The translations under genes were made by a program, and so were the position numbers. Below the pieces are notes generated by a model. The model saw only the letters and a program-made list of their open reading frames with translations. It had not been told where the DNA came from and searched no databases. Shown piece by piece: positions 13,312 to 26,354 of a stretch of DNA of 64,000 bases; positions within the stretch are counted from its first letter, which is position 1; each line of letters opens with the position of its first letter. The stretch comes from Hemibagrus wyckioides. Its lineage: Eukaryota > Chordata > Actinopteri > Siluriformes > Bagridae. The stretch covers positions 15,829,352-15,893,351 of the forward strand of contig NC_080720.1 of assembly GCF_019097595.1 (NCBI RefSeq). The letters are read 5' to 3'.

Positions 13312-15059
13312 CTTTAAGTATATGTAATAATGCTGCCATTTTCTTCAAATATCAATAGTGAGCTTCATACATACAGAGAAATCTATAAGTAGTGGATTGC
13401 ATCACCCTGTCGATGGCTGACCTTGTCCTGCTAGATCCATTAAAGTCTTACTAATCAAACTAATTTAGACACAGGACTACAAGGGGGAAATGTTCTATGC
13501 TTTCAAATCAATGCAGAACTTGTAGCTACTGAGAAGAGAGCACAGATTCCAGGAAACCAAACATATTGACAATCCATGAGTCTTATATAACATATTATAT
13601 GTATGAATTATGCTGCGTGTATAGAAACGGCTTTACAATACAGGAGCATTGCTAAGATATGAAAAACATCCATGGCTTAGCCAGGGCCACATCCTGTAAG
13701 AAAAATATGTACATATTTGCAGCTGAGTGCAACATCTTCAAGACATTCGAGGCTTGAGGTGTAACTGTTTAACACATTTATCCAATTTATTTATAGCACA
13801 TTAATTTATCTCACAGCAAGACAGTATAGCAGGCAGTTTTTGACCTGATAGCTTCCGAAAGATACACAGCAAGAAAGGTCAATAATTCATAAGTATACAA
13901 GTCTTGACATTTCCCTATTTCATTTCTCCATTTCTCTTATTGCTCTCCAGTCTTCCTCTCTCCTCTAACATTCACTGGCAATGTTTCTCCCCTCTTCTGC
14001 TTACTCCAATAGTAATTATAAAACCACAATTAAAAACATAATCTCTTTACAATTACCTTAGTCTTAGTTTCTCACTCTCCTGCACATATGAAAGAGGTCA
14101 ACTCGTGTCCTTCTCCCTTATTGCTTTCTTTCCATTAATACTTTTCGAATCATAAAACAAATTATTATTTAATCTCGACATTACGTTAATAGAAAAACCT
14201 CAAATAATGTTATTAGTTAAACATTTTCTTGTAAAATGCCTCCAATACAAGAAGCCTTACTTACTCATACTTTTTTTTTTTTGTTGACAGAGCAGGTGTA
14301 GAAACTGGTAACGTTGGTTAGGCAAACAAGCTAGTGAGTCTTTGCTCAATGCAAATACATGTTGTGTATAAGCCTGCTTTGTATTTGAATTGCTTTTAAC
14401 AATGTTCATGTAAATTCAAAGGGAGAGATGGTTTTGGAACAGGACTTGTAGCTACATAATTGTTGACTCTGAATACAAGGTTTGGTCCAGGTGTTACATT
14501 TTAGAGTGTTCCACATTTGCATTTTTAATTTTTTTCCAAAATGAAACGGAGTGACAGTTCAGGCTCTTTAATAAAAGTTATTGGATGTTGAAAAAAAAAA
14601 TGTTGGTCTGGGGATTATACTGAACTCAAACTGCATTACGTGTGAAAGCTCCTGGGTTGGGCACCAAATAAATTGAACAGTTGTTACTACCAGTTTCCCA
14701 TTGGTGGATGAAATGGGGAAATGGGATCTGTAGAGGAGGTGGAATACATTCTTGAAAAATGGTGCACTCTGGAATGAATGGCATCCATCTTTAAACTGAG
14801 TGATAACTAGAGTACAATGTTAGAATGAAGAAAAAGTGTTATCTCTGTGTCTTTGCTTGTGGCATGGTTGAAGGTAACATATGGGCTGGGCTTTGTCTTA
14901 GTTTTAGTTTAGACACAATGGTGTGAAAAACAAAAAACATCGAGTGAGTAACAGATCTGTGGGTAGAAATACCTCGTTGATGAAAGAGGTCAGAGGAAAA
15001 TGGCCAGGAAGGATATAGTAAATCAAATAATAACTCTCTAATTACTCTAAAACATCATA

Positions 15060-15180
15060 CAATCAGGGGGATGGTCTACAACAGCAGAAGACCTCTTTGG
15101 CTTTTGCACCTGTCAGTCTACAGCAGAAATCTTAGGCTTTCATGGAAACAGAATCACCCAAACAGGACAGTTGATGATTA
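15060..15180 (+). mobile_element. Tc1-like transposase fragment, foldback left arm
   Basis: The bases from TCTACAACAGCAGAAGA to CAGGACAGTTGATGA correspond to the middle of a fish Tc1-type transposase gene, just before the first catalytic aspartate in intact copies. The fragment is decayed. It is mirrored by an inverted copy at about 15,195-15,325, with only a short CTTTGTC-rich spacer between. Confidence 0.6.
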
Positions 15181-15189
15181 GAAAAAATA

Positions 15190-15770
15190 TCCCTTTGTCT
15201 TATCCCTTTGTCTTCAACTGTCCAGTTTTGGTGAGTCTGTCCCATGATAGCCTCAGATTTCTGTTCTTTAGCGGACAGGAGTGGAACCTGATAATATGAT
15301 CTTCTGCTGTTGTAGACTGTCCACCTCAAAATTTGTGTTGTGTGTCCTGAGATACTCTTTTGCTCATCATGGTTGTAAAGAGTGCTTATTTAAGTTACTA
15401 TAGACAATCCCCGTCAGCTCAGACCACTTTGGTCATTCTGCTCTCGTATCAGCTTGGTGTTTCAGCCTGCAGACCCTCCACATATCAAATACTGTTCATA
15501 CCATTCGATGTAAACTCTAGAGACAGTTGTGTGTGAAAATCCTTAGAGATCAGCAGTTTATGAAATACTCAAACCAGCCCATCTGGTACCAACATCTATG
15601 CCATGATTAAAGTCAGAGAGTTCACATATTTTTTTCTTCATTTTGGTGTGAATATTAACCGAAGCTCTTGACACGTATCTGCGTAATTATTTGTGCATTG
15701 CCCTGCTGCCACATGATTGGCATGAATGTGCAGTTGTACAGGTGTTCCAACAAAGTGCTAATGTGTGTGT
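15190..15770 (-). mobile_element. Tc1-like element relic, minus strand
   Basis: On the minus strand, 15,329 down to about 15,215 reads VYNSRRSYYQ, then LLSAKEQKSEAIMGQTHQNW and TVEDK. This matches the segment of fish Tc1 transposases preceding the WSDES motif; frame is lost after that. The sequence continuing rightward to about 15,770 (CAGCCCATCTGGTACCAAC, ending TACAGGTGTTCC) is the non-coding portion of the same repeat, and a second diverged copy lies at 59,510-59,875. A TG microsatellite follows directly. The element is dead: no complete DDE core remains. Confidence 0.65.
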
Positions 15771-15811
15771 GTGTGTGTGTGTATCTGTGTATGTGTGTGT
15801 GTGTGTGTGCC
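15763..15811. repeat. (TG)n microsatellite
   Basis: Interrupted TG repeat following the Tc1-like relic. Confidence 0.9.
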
Positions 15812-16429
15812 AATATTATTGACATTCCTAAGCCTAATATATGAAGAGCTCTCTACAGGAATCCATTTTCCTTCCATTACAGTGAGTAAAAATATATACA
15901 AACTAAATTTCTAAACAAACGAAGCAGATGGCTGTTAACCTTCACATATCAGGTATCGGGTATAAAATACTTAAGCAAACTAAAACTACTGTTAAGCACA
16001 ACAGTGACAAAAAAATTTCCACATGTCTGAAAAAGTTGGAAATCTGTCCGGAACTGGACCCATGAGCACACTGTAAACCCACACAGTGAGGAGGATTGTG
16101 AAGACAAGGGACAGGAGGCCTCCTGACAAAGAGTGTTTGTCAAGTTTGCTTAAAAACAACAGTCTATTTAGAAGTGTTGCAAGAAAGAATAGCTTCATCA
16201 AGCTTTATTAGACATCAGTTTGGAATTATGTGTTGTGGGCGAATGAATCCAGAACGAAAACTTTTTGGTCATGCGCAGCATCAGCATGTTTAGTGACAAG
16301 AAGTGACTGCATACAAGAAAATGCAACTGATATCTATAGTAAAGCATGCTTTTGGTCATTGATGCTGGGGTAATATTATGGTTTGTAGTCCAGGGGGTTT
16401 GTTAACATTGAAGGCATCAGTGTTTCTGA

Positions 16430-16848
16430 AATACTTTATGGTCAAAGGTATGTGGACACCTGTCCATCACACCTATATCTGAGTCTTCTTCAAACTTTTG
16501 GAACCACATGATTGTCTAGAATGTCTTTGTATGTTATACGATTAAGATTTTACTTCACTGGAACTAAGAAGCTCAGACCTGTCCTAGCATTACAATAGCC
16601 TCATACACCAAGCGAGAAGACATGGTTTCCCAAGGTTCATATTTGTTTTGATAATGCTCTTGTGGCTGACTGAACCACATGCTCTTGTGGCAGACCCCCA
16701 CAGCCACAGTCCAAAATCTAGTGGAAAGCCTTCACAGAAGAGTGGCGGTTATTATAAGAGATAAATGGGACTGAACCTGGAATTGGAAGTTCAACAAGAA
16801 CAAGAATATATGGGTGTAATGGTCAGGTGTCCTCACCTCCAAACCTGG
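16430..16848. mobile_element. Tc1-type relic with decayed terminal inverted repeats
   Basis: The left end holds AAGGTATGTGGACACCTG followed by TCCATCACACC. The right end holds GGTGTAATGGTCAGGTGTCC. These are diverged inverted complements, typical of a common fish Tc1-type element. Inside, AAAATCTAGTGGAAAGCC and CAGAAGAGTGG match the 3' end of its transposase gene. At about 420 bp it is an internally deleted copy without an open frame. Confidence 0.65.
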
Positions 16849-17149
16849 TTGCCTTTGCCAGGAAATTTATGCATGGAGTTTGCGTAAACGTTCAACAAGA
16901 TGAGAAGCCAAACAAAACAACCAAATCAACAAAGATTCGCAAGAATTGTTAACGAAGCACAAAAGGAAAATGTATACTTTGGAATACTTTGAAAATAAAA
17001 GAGTTCAAAATATTTTGCATCGAGGAATGGACTAAGATTGTTAGACATTACAGAAAGAAACTGTTGTTGTACGTGTGCCAATATTTATGAAACCAGTGTT
17101 TTCTAGGAACAATTGAACTGCCTAAAAGATCAAATATCACATTGCTCAC

Positions 17150-17345
17150 GGCAACGAAACCACTGCTGAAGCTTGAATATTTGTCAGTTTCAGGAACAAA
17201 ACTGACTAGTTCCCAATCATCAGTTGAAACAGTTGTGGAAATTTGCTCAGTAACATGGGCTTCAGTTGTACAGTCATGCAGGGTTTTTCCCCAATCCAGC
17301 ACTAATGCTTGAATGCTTGTATATCTCTGTATGCTTGAGCTCAAA
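17150..17345 (-). repeat. Diverged repeat, copy 1 of 2
   Basis: This segment aligns with 18,315-18,510: both run through a TTGAATATT or TTTAATATT core, then CATCAGTTGAAA or CATCAGTCGAAA, then AGTCATGCAGGGT, then CCAGCACT. On the minus strand both copies lie in modest open frames sharing the order LHD...EQ...STD. The family is not recognised. Confidence 0.5.
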
Positions 17346-18314
17346 TAGCACTTACATGACGTTATTCTTTTTATATATTTAAATTTCCCCAGTTCCATAA
17401 AGGGTGTCATTTGTTCTAGAGGCCACTGTATGGGGCAAAAAAAAGGCATTCAAACACAAGTTACCACAATTCATAAATCTGCTGAATTATTCTTATACAA
17501 AAGTAAAAAAGCATTTTTAAAAGAAAAGAATCTGTCTAAGTTAGATGTTTTATCTTCAGGAACATAAGGATCAGCTTCGACAGTGGCTTATGTATTACGG
17601 ACCAAAAGTGGCCCGATTGTAAGAACACACTTTTAAAGTTTTATGGCAATTGGAATTTGGACCGAATATTGTCCAAAAGCAACTAACTGTGTCTAATGCT
17701 TGCACAGAAATTCGGTTTGGTGCCAAAATTAGCCCAACTCTTAGTTCCGGTCGATATCATGTGTGAGAGATGTCTCATCAAGGTTGAGCTGTATTCAGTT
17801 GGGTTCATTACCGTTGTTCCATGGCAGTATATGAGCCAGATAAAAGTGGAAAGTGTGGCCCATCTGGGCAATCACTCAGCTTTCGCATTCCTGCTGTAGA
17901 CCTGAAGTTTCTTTTTTCAATGGATTTCGAATAAAAACATTAATAATACCTATAAAGCCACTCCAAACTACTTACTGTGAGTTTTTTTTAAGTAAGAGAG
18001 GTGGAGAAGGAAAGCTTATTTTAAAAAAATCTGGGCTGGACAAATCTTTAGGGGAAAAAATTCATGGCATAAGTCCAAAAGCTGACTAATAACCATGATT
18101 GCGGCGTATGAAATAGGATCATTCTGAACACATACACATGTTGCTTTCTCTTTTGTTCTCCTCTTTGTGTAATGTTATTACTGTGTCTAGGAAGCTCAAA
18201 GTAAACATCTCAGCAAGGGAGGCAAAAAAATAATGGTGAGTAGGTGTGTGAGAGAGTGAGTCAGAAGACTGGAACTGGGTCTGGCTGCATCACAGGGCAG
18301 GGCAAGGACGAAGA

Positions 18315-18515
18315 TTACAATACCGCAAACCGTTAGAGAAAACACTTTAATATTCGATTTTTCCAACAACAGAACCTTCATCCCACCATCAGTCGAAAAA
18401 CATCTAATGTGTGAGCCATTAAAAAAAATAGACATTTGTTCAGCAGCATGGCCGACAAGCAAGTCATGCAGGGTCGGTCTCAAACCAGCACTTAGCTCTT
18501 AAATACTTATATCCT
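18315..18515 (-). repeat. Diverged repeat, copy 2 of 2
   Basis: Partner of 17,150-17,345 in the same orientation, about 1.16 kb away. Its open minus-strand frame (18,483 down to 18,196) contains PTLHDLLVGHAAEQ, comparable with KTLHDCTTEAHVTEQ in copy 1. Coding status is unlikely but was not excluded. Confidence 0.5.
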
Positions 18516-19903
18516 TCCACTATTCTCAATGACCGAGTTGTAATATAAAGACTGGTCCCAGTGAGATTCTTCAACACTTGTCCTTTTAAGACCACAGCTG
18601 TTCACATTTACCACCTGTTAAAAGCATGTTGTGTAACCTGAGACAAAAGCACTTCGTTTCTACAGCTGACCTTTTGAGAGATGGCTGAGGAGGCTTTATG
18701 AGTGCACTTTAAGATGTTGTTCCCAAGCGGACAAAACAAAACTAAATTACATTAACATTTCATTTATCAAAAAAATACTTACAAATAGAGTATAAACATA
18801 GAGTAAAACTATTAAAGTGTATCCTTCCTTTCCTTGTCATTCTTTACTCAATAATGTGAATGAATCTTTAAATATAATATAAAGTAAATAAAGCTCTTAA
18901 GGACCAATTTCAGGCGTTTTATTTGCTTTTACATGCTAAAGGTGCCAACAATGTACCACCTCAATGACAAGGAAAGGTATTTGTATAAAGCATTTGTTCA
19001 CACTGCATAGTCCTGCTTGTCTTCCTTTTTCTTTTACGGTCATTGTTTCCTGTTTTGGTTTTTCATTAGAACTTTATCTCGGTGTCATACACTGTATTTC
19101 AGATTGGAGTAATTCCTTGTCTAGTCCTATACTTTACTCACTTTCTCTCATGTACTTTGTGATTAGGACCCGTGTCTGTTTGCAAAGTAATAAGTCTGGA
19201 TTATTTACATGCTCTCATAACCCTGCCTTGTGTTTTGACTCTTGCTATGTTCTGTAAGGATGATTATCATATTGTGCTCAGTAAGCACAATGTCGATTCT
19301 ATGTGCTTGCGTCCTGTGCCTTACATTGAGCATTAACCTCAGAGAGATACTCTCAGTGTTTGTGATTAGCCGGGGATGTTGGTGTATAATAAATCCTTGT
19401 AATGCATAATTAAACTTGCTGAAGAATAACCTTGCTTTAAAAGCTTAGCACTACTCCATTAAAACACAGGAGCTAACTGTTGGAAAATACACACCATTTT
19501 AAAGCACACCAATGTCTTGTTTAATTATTCCGAACCTGAAGAGCCTTACACTTATAAAAGCATGCTAGAGGCTTAGGCTTTTACAAAATACCTCCTATGA
19601 ACACTTTAGGGTAATTAATTTAACATTGACCAAATGTATAATTTAATTTATATATATATAATTGGTTACATGTAGAACTGTGTTTTACCTTGAGTTACAA
19701 ATAAGGATTTCAGCTATTTTGTATTATAACCTCACTATAGAAATTACTCTATGTATCAAAGTCACCATGCACACAATCGTAGTATGTTTCTTACTGGGTT
19801 TAATAAAGTGTGGACATATTACATTATAACCATGCTGTATATTTCCAGATTTTGGAAAAAATCTTTGCCTCTATTTCTGATAGCTCACATCAAACAAGCA
19901 TAT

Positions 19904-20064
19904 TTGTGTGTGTGTGTGTGTGTGTGTATGTTTTAATACCTGGTTTAATCCCAGCAGGCCCAGACAGTCTCTCTTTTCAGATCTGAGCCTAGCCTTGTGG
20001 CTCTGTCTCCGCTAACAGGATTTCACAGAGCAGAGCAAGCTCTGCTGAATGATGACCTGTGTGT

Positions 20065-20096
<32 letters not shown>

Positions 20097-20097
20097 T
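19904..20097. repeat. Two (TG)n microsatellites
   Basis: TG runs at about 19,904-19,927 and 20,058-20,097, separated by ordinary sequence. Confidence 0.9.
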
Positions 20098-20506
20098 GTT
20101 TGATAATGATGCTGCTGTGGTGATTGTGTTGTATTTGCTACTGACTTTAAGTGAAACGCCTGCTGGTATGGGCCAAGGTTATTATTGTACATGAAACCGT
20201 ACCTATATCATCATCAAAGTCAAAGGAATATAGAAAATGAGAGGATGCATGTCTAATAAATTATGCGACATGCCATTTTTGTAAAGTTAACGGTGATTCA
20301 CTTCCAAATGCAAGCTCGGCATGCTGCTAGAATAAATAGAATAAAGGGGTTGATTGGACTTCAAATGGTTGAGGAAACACAGCATGTTAAGGGCACTGTC
20401 AGGGAGGACACCTTGAACATGTTTCATGGTTTGCCCATTAAATCATGTTACATACTGTGAACTGTGTAGTTCATTCCTTTGTAAAGATCAGATGCAATTT
20501 TATCCC

Positions 20507-20509
<3 letters not shown>

Positions 20510-20564
<55 letters not shown>

Positions 20565-20565
20565 T
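20510..20565. repeat. Compound (CT)n(CA)n microsatellite
   Basis: A pure CT run passes directly into a pure CA run. Confidence 0.95.
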
Positions 20566-21072
20566 AGATATAATTAGTGACCAGTAGCATTTTTTCAGTC
20601 ATGCATTACTGACCATATATCTTTCGTAGTGGATCGTTCTCACCAAAACTGAGAGTGGCATCTTTTTCTGGTATCTTGGCAAATATTGTGCTGCTTTGAA
20701 TGTTAATGCTCAAAATATTCATATCTTTTTTTGCATTTTGATTTAAACAAGAAGTTTAATGTTAAAAACCCACAGCAAGCGCATTCTAACACCTATTTGC
20801 TGTACATAACTTTATTCAAACTGTGGAAGTTTTCTATTTACTAAGATTCTAAGATTTATTTTAGATCAGAAAAGTTTGCTAGACACACGATCAGAATCTG
20901 CTATAAACCTGGAATGCATTTACAGGGCTGCTGAGAGTCAAGCTGGGATGGATCCTTTAAGCTACATTTTATTATAAGGCCTGTAGGATTTTTTGAGAAT
21001 GTTGCTTTTACTATCAGTAAAGAACGATCATTTCCGATCAACAAAACCATGTACAAATAACATAAAGATTTT

Positions 21073-21076
<4 letters not shown>

Positions 21077-21143
<67 letters not shown>
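21077..21143. repeat. (AT)n microsatellite
   Basis: About 33 uninterrupted AT dinucleotides, self-complementary and cruciform-prone. Confidence 0.97.
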
Positions 21144-21147
<4 letters not shown>

Positions 21148-21387
21148 TACACAATATATTTTACAATTAGTAAAACACTTCTTGGTGATGGGGTTCTGTT
21201 AGCAGGGTTACCAGATTTCACATGTAATAGCCACACTATTGTTGTTCAGATATTTTCCTAAAAACCTGGCAACCCATAACATCCGTTTAATCAAGATACT
21301 GATCAAAATTAGTTAAAAGTTAAAAGTGTTGTTTTTGTGCAACACGATTCTAGTCCTTAAAACTGGAAAGCAAAAAACAGGCAACAA

Positions 21388-21575
21388 ATATGGCAGACAC
21401 CTTTATCCAGGGCGACTTACACTAAAGCTGAAAAGTTTGGGATCACTCGCATATTTCAGCTTGATTTCAGCTACTGAAGAAGACTCCATCAGCCAATCCA
21501 TCTTGTGGGAGATGCTCCAGGAAGCATGGGGTGAAATCTCATCACATTATCTTGAAAAATTGACAGCCGACCTAT
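21388..21575 (+). mobile_element. Composite relic: SINE/L2-type tail and transposase fragment
   Basis: ATGGCAGACACCTTTATCC at about 21,390 followed by GGGCGACTTACACT is the reverse complement of the L2-type tail seen at 22.7 kb. It is followed by an in-frame plus-strand segment reading EEDSISQSILWEMLQEAWGE, which I recognise as the C-terminal part of a fish DNA-transposon protein, probably Tc1 superfamily. Frame and similarity are lost after TADL. Confidence 0.5.
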
Positions 21576-21897
21576 GTGTGTTTAAACCCTTTTTGCCAAC
21601 ACTTTCCTCTTCCCTTTCTGTGTTTGTCTGTGGCTTTCTGGCAGTGTTACAAACCCCTCAGTTTTCAGGTGGAATTGTGCTGCTTTTAAACTGCTGCCAG
21701 ACTGATGTTTTCAGTGGTGGGCTGGAGGTTAAGTGTTTAACATACAACATATTATATTAATTAGATTAGACTTTCATGCAGGAGGGAGTGGGTGGACAGA
21801 CATGAAGCTCACAGGACAATGAAAGGCCATGTTCATTAACATGGGAGCATATTTACAACAGTCACTCATTTTCATTCATTAATCATTAGCATCCTCT

Positions 21898-21995
21898 TCA
21901 TCCTGGTCAGGGATGTGAGGAATCTGACGCCTGGATCACTGGGTTTGAGGTGGGAACACACCCAGTTCTGCACAGACATTCATATTCAGTAACTG
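21898..21995. repeat. Dispersed fish repeat fragment
   Basis: CCTGGTCAGGGATGTGAGG and GGGTTTGAGGTGGGAACACA resemble one end of the repeat seen more fully at 26,355-26,575. Confidence 0.45.
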
Positions 21996-22594
21996 GTCGG
22001 GGACACGCTGGATTAAACTACATATTTGTTATATTTTGGGAATTAACTATGTTCTGTAGGCAGGTGCAAGCAAGAAATAATAATGAGCAGGACTGTTAAA
22101 GAGTGGGCTGGAGTGGGATTGAAAAACCTCTAGGGCATATTTTATTTTGCAGCATTGGGTTGTTTCTTTGGATTGATTTTGATCGGCCATTGTGCTGCTC
22201 TTGTCACATAGATGTTGCAACCTTGAAGGCAACTCCAGCAATGCAGAGAGAACAATAAAGGAGATAATTAATGTTTCTGTGTTGAGTCACCAACCTACTA
22301 CAAATGTATGTTGCAGTGTATTCTTAAGGTAAGTTAATACTACTAGCATGTTGATGCAGAAGAGTTCAATGTTCCAGTATTTAGCTTTTACGTAGAAACT
22401 GACCGTGAGTTTCTATCTGTGGAAAAATAAAAAAAAGAAGGAAATTATAGGAAAAAAAATGAAGAAAGGAGGTGGTTAGAGCAGCTGTGTATCTGGATGA
22501 TGAGAGGTAAGAGCAGACAGAGACCACATGCTACAGCACATTTATTGAACATAACACAAAATCAAACTTAGTGACACAACATTTCCATATATGG

Positions 22595-22790
22595 GGGGAT
22601 GTGGGAGCTTAGTGCTTAAGGTGTTGGACTACTGATCGAAAGGTAGTGAACTCAAACCCCAGGTCCACCAAGCTACCACTGCTGGGCCCCTGAGCAAGGC
22701 CCTTAACCTTCAATTGCTCAGTTGTATAAAATGAGCTAAATGTAAGTCACAGAATAAGGACGCCTGCCAAAATGCTGTAAATGTAAACAT
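22595..22790 (+). repeat. tRNA-derived SINE with L2-type tail
   Basis: The 5' part (GCTTAGTGCTTAAGG to GAACTCAAACCCC) has the layout of a tRNA-related head with decayed A and B boxes. A conserved middle, CTGGGCCCCTGAGCAAGGCC, follows. The tail ends GACGCCTGCCAAAATGCTG and TAAATGTAAA, as in L2-mobilised SINEs. A second copy of middle and tail lies inverted at 61,510-61,680, which confirms repetition within the window. Confidence 0.75.
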
Positions 22791-24497
22791 GTTTTGTTAA
22801 GTATTCTCAGTTTTCCGGCAGATTTGACTATATACTGTAAAAGATCAAACTATTCTACTGTATTGTAATAATTACTGCCAGTGTGAACAAATTAATGTAG
22901 CAGTCTTACAAGTAGAGCTATGTTTATATTAACAAGACAGTCGTTCACATTTGCAAGGTTTCGTTTAGGCATCCGAATGTCCCTCTTTGATTAAAAAAAA
23001 CAAAAACAAAACAATCGCACATGAATATTTTTCAGCTGAGTGATGTGGTACTAATTGGAGCCAATAAAGTTCTTTGAGTAAATTGCACATATTTACATAA
23101 AAAGAGTAAGTGTGTACATACAGTAATTATATATATATATAAACATTTTATTTATCTTATTTATTTATTTATTTTTTACATTTCTAATTTATCATAATTT
23201 TTTTTTTTGCTTTTAATTCATTCAAACAAAAGCATAACACACACACAATGCCTTAATTTAGCCCACAGACTTTGGGGATTTAAAACATTTAGAGCGCTTA
23301 CTGAGGAACACATAAATATTATGAGAATTGTATTAATATTTAAACACCGGAATTTGTCCTAGTGTATGCCTACTGTATGACCACAACCATTTTACCCTTT
23401 TTTATCTGTCATGAAAATAATGTTTTTCTAGATGAACACTATTGAAGCCATAATAGAAAAAAAATCACTATGTTTAGTCAAGTACATAGAAATAATTCAT
23501 TCTAAATAGCTAGAAACATATCTAGAAAGCCATTTGGGATTTTGCCAAAATGGAATTATGTATGAAATGATTACATTCTGTGTAAATGAGTGTAGGATGA
23601 ATAGTAACGACAGCAGATTTTTCAGTGGATCCTGGTTTGCCTGTGAATGTAAACTTCAGCTAAATATCAGTAACAAGACAATGTGGCTTAACATAAGCAT
23701 TTTATCTCGAATTGATGATATTGCCCTCTTTGAACTCAGTGTGTAACATTAACACTGCTGTAAATTTTTCCCGTTGAGGCATCATCAATTTTGAACTAAT
23801 TCATTTTAGTGAGTATTACACATTTTTGTAAGTAATTAACTGGCTATAATATTTAATGTTGATTTATTTTTTCAAGAAATATTTGCACGAGCCTGTGTTC
23901 GGATGATGACATTTTGTGTATTGATGCAAAATCTTTAAAACAGAATTGTGCTAAATCGAAGAATATGTTATTTTCCTTAATCTCTACCTGCCATCACTGA
24001 TACTGGGACCATACTGCATACAGCACTATAAACACAGACATTATTGCAGAATGTACTACACTATAAATGACAGTTAAGTATCTACTGTGTTGGGTGGTAG
24101 ATAAGTTGCAAATCACCATATCTTCTGCTTTTACTACATTTATCACTAGCCTTAGACAGCCATAATAGCATAAGCACTTAAATACGGGAGAGCATGGTGT
24201 TGTATGTGTTGCCAAGGGTGCCATGTTGCAGCAGGAGGGGATATCTCCGCAGCCCCCAGATGATCACTCAGCTCTCATTCCCTCCCTGGCATAAGGGGGT
24301 GTTTGTTCTGTTCCCAAACCTCTTTGCATTAATAGTGTATGAGTGTTCACTCACACAAAGCACGCAAAAGCCTGTGTTGAAATATTCTCTTTTCTGCCTT
24401 GCATGCTTCATAATAGAGAGATGGCTTTGATGCAGAGGGACATGCCACATTCATTTCTGAATTCTAATGCTTAGACTATGTTTGCAGTGACAGAGAC

Positions 24498-24499
<2 letters not shown>

Positions 24500-24550
<51 letters not shown>
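24500..24550. repeat. (AT)n microsatellite
   Basis: AT dinucleotide run, followed by imperfect ATATTT repeats to about 24,570. Confidence 0.95.
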
Positions 24551-24551
<1 letters not shown>

Positions 24552-25289
24552 TATATTTATATATTTATAAAACCCTCAAGCATATGTCCTTGACTCCCAG
24601 CATAAAAACCAACAGAATCTAACACTGTCTTTTGATGCACTTCAAATGTTGTAAGCAGTAGTGTTGCTTTACTTTGGGATAATAGTTTTCACTCCATCAT
24701 CAACGACAGGCCAAGCATTTTATGCGCACACTTTATTCTGTCAAACCTAGATGCATTAATAATGCACAGTTTGTGCATGCATGTGAACTCCATGTTGAAA
24801 ACAGGAATAGTTGAATCTGCTCAACAGTATTAGCGTGATCAGCCTTTTCGTGTTTACTTCAACAGATACACTACATTATCAGACAACATTGTTCAGAAGC
24901 AAGATTTCATGTGTCTCAATACACCTAATTTGCCAAATATATATTTTTATATTAGTTTTATTTATTAGTGGATAGTGTACACTATTATTCCAGTATATTA
25001 ATCATGTATAGTGAGCATATTGCCATAAGTAGACTATTAAAAACAGGCTTTATGCAGTTTAGCATTCCCAGTGGAGTGCTTCCTGTTAGTAGTCTGCACA
25101 TGGACTATGCTGTAGATGTTATGCCACGGCTGCTATGGAAATGCTGTTTATTTCTGGAACCTACGTATTTTTGGGTAAATTACTCTAATCATCGGTGACT
25201 GATAAACAGTTTAGTGTTTTATTATACAGTATGAGAAGCATACATATGATTAGTACTTAATACAATCGTTTATTATTTCTTTTACAACA

Positions 25290-25950
25290 TCGCTGTTGGA
25301 TTCTCTTTTCCTATTGGTCAGATCGATTCATTGTCCATAATAGCCGCTCTGATAGTAGTGTCAGCTGCAGGCCAATCCACAGGGTTATATTAATATCTGC
25401 AATCTAATATTTTATTAATTCTGTAGTACCAGCTACCAAAAGGGCTGTATGGTGGACAGGCCACATCAACAGATTACAGTGTAATTGTTGATAAGGTGAA
25501 TTGTTTTGAGAGTAGACATTTATTTCGCATGTTTGGTCTCCAGCATCCGTGGTTTGTATCAGTTAGAGGTACAGCTGCTCCTTTATGTGTTTCTTAAAAT
25601 CATGAGCACAGAGAGTTATGTGATGAGCTGCATTTTGTTTTCTTATTAACTTCAAGAAACAGAAAAAGAGATTGACTGACTGAGGAACGACTACAGTAAG
25701 GGAGAAGAGCGACTAAATCATCTGATGAACATAACTGTATCTAGATACAAGTATGACATAATTTTATGAATAAATAAAATGTTAAATGTAGTATAAGAGT
25801 AATAAAACACTTTAGGATGTGCAGTTATGCATCAGGCTAGCCTGTTGTTGATTATTGTTCAATAACAGCAGGCCTGATTAGCAGTTTTCGGCAGAACTGT
25901 TTAGAATTATAGTCTAGTATATATAAAAGGTAGTGTGGATTGCATGCTAT
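25290..25950 (+). mobile_element. Non-autonomous DNA element relic
   Basis: The left part (CCTATTGGTCAGATCGATT, then GCCGCTCTGATAGTAGTG) and the right part (GATGTGCAGTTATGCATCAG, then AATAACAGCAGGCC) match, in order, a dispersed non-coding repeat I recall from fish genomes. A fragment related to its left end lies inverted at 37,130-37,210 (TTGACCAATCAGAATTGAG). No open frame and no clear target duplication were found. Confidence 0.5.
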
Positions 25951-26354
25951 GGAACTAAGGAAGTTTGTAAGAAAAAGGATTATTTCCATTTCTTATGTTT
26001 ATCTCTAAAAAGAGAAAGCTTTTCTTGAACGGTTCTACAGGAGATTTAAGGGTCCCCTCAGTGTGGAACTTCATTTATCTTATGAGTGTTTCTGCTATGC
26101 CCTGATATTTTCTGAGTACAAAATATTGCATCCATGTATTTTGTACATGGATCTAGTTGTGTACTGCTACTGGCAAAAAATATGCTTGAATTATAAAAAT
26201 CGTGTTTGGTCTGTGTGTGTAAGACTGTTGATGTACCACTTGCCACAAGCGACTGGTTTAAAAAGCTACATTGGTTAGCATAGGAGCAATAGACCACAGT
26301 GGTGCAGAAGTGTGTTCCCACTTGAAAATTCAATAAAATGATCTCATGTTCAGT

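Noticed and set aside
17048..17449. 133-codon minus-strand frame as a gene
   Set aside because: No recognised domain and part of it is shared with the 18.3-kb repeat; recorded as a repeat finding instead.
22600..22665. Functional tRNA gene
   Set aside because: The tRNA-like head has decayed boxes and is joined to SINE body and tail.
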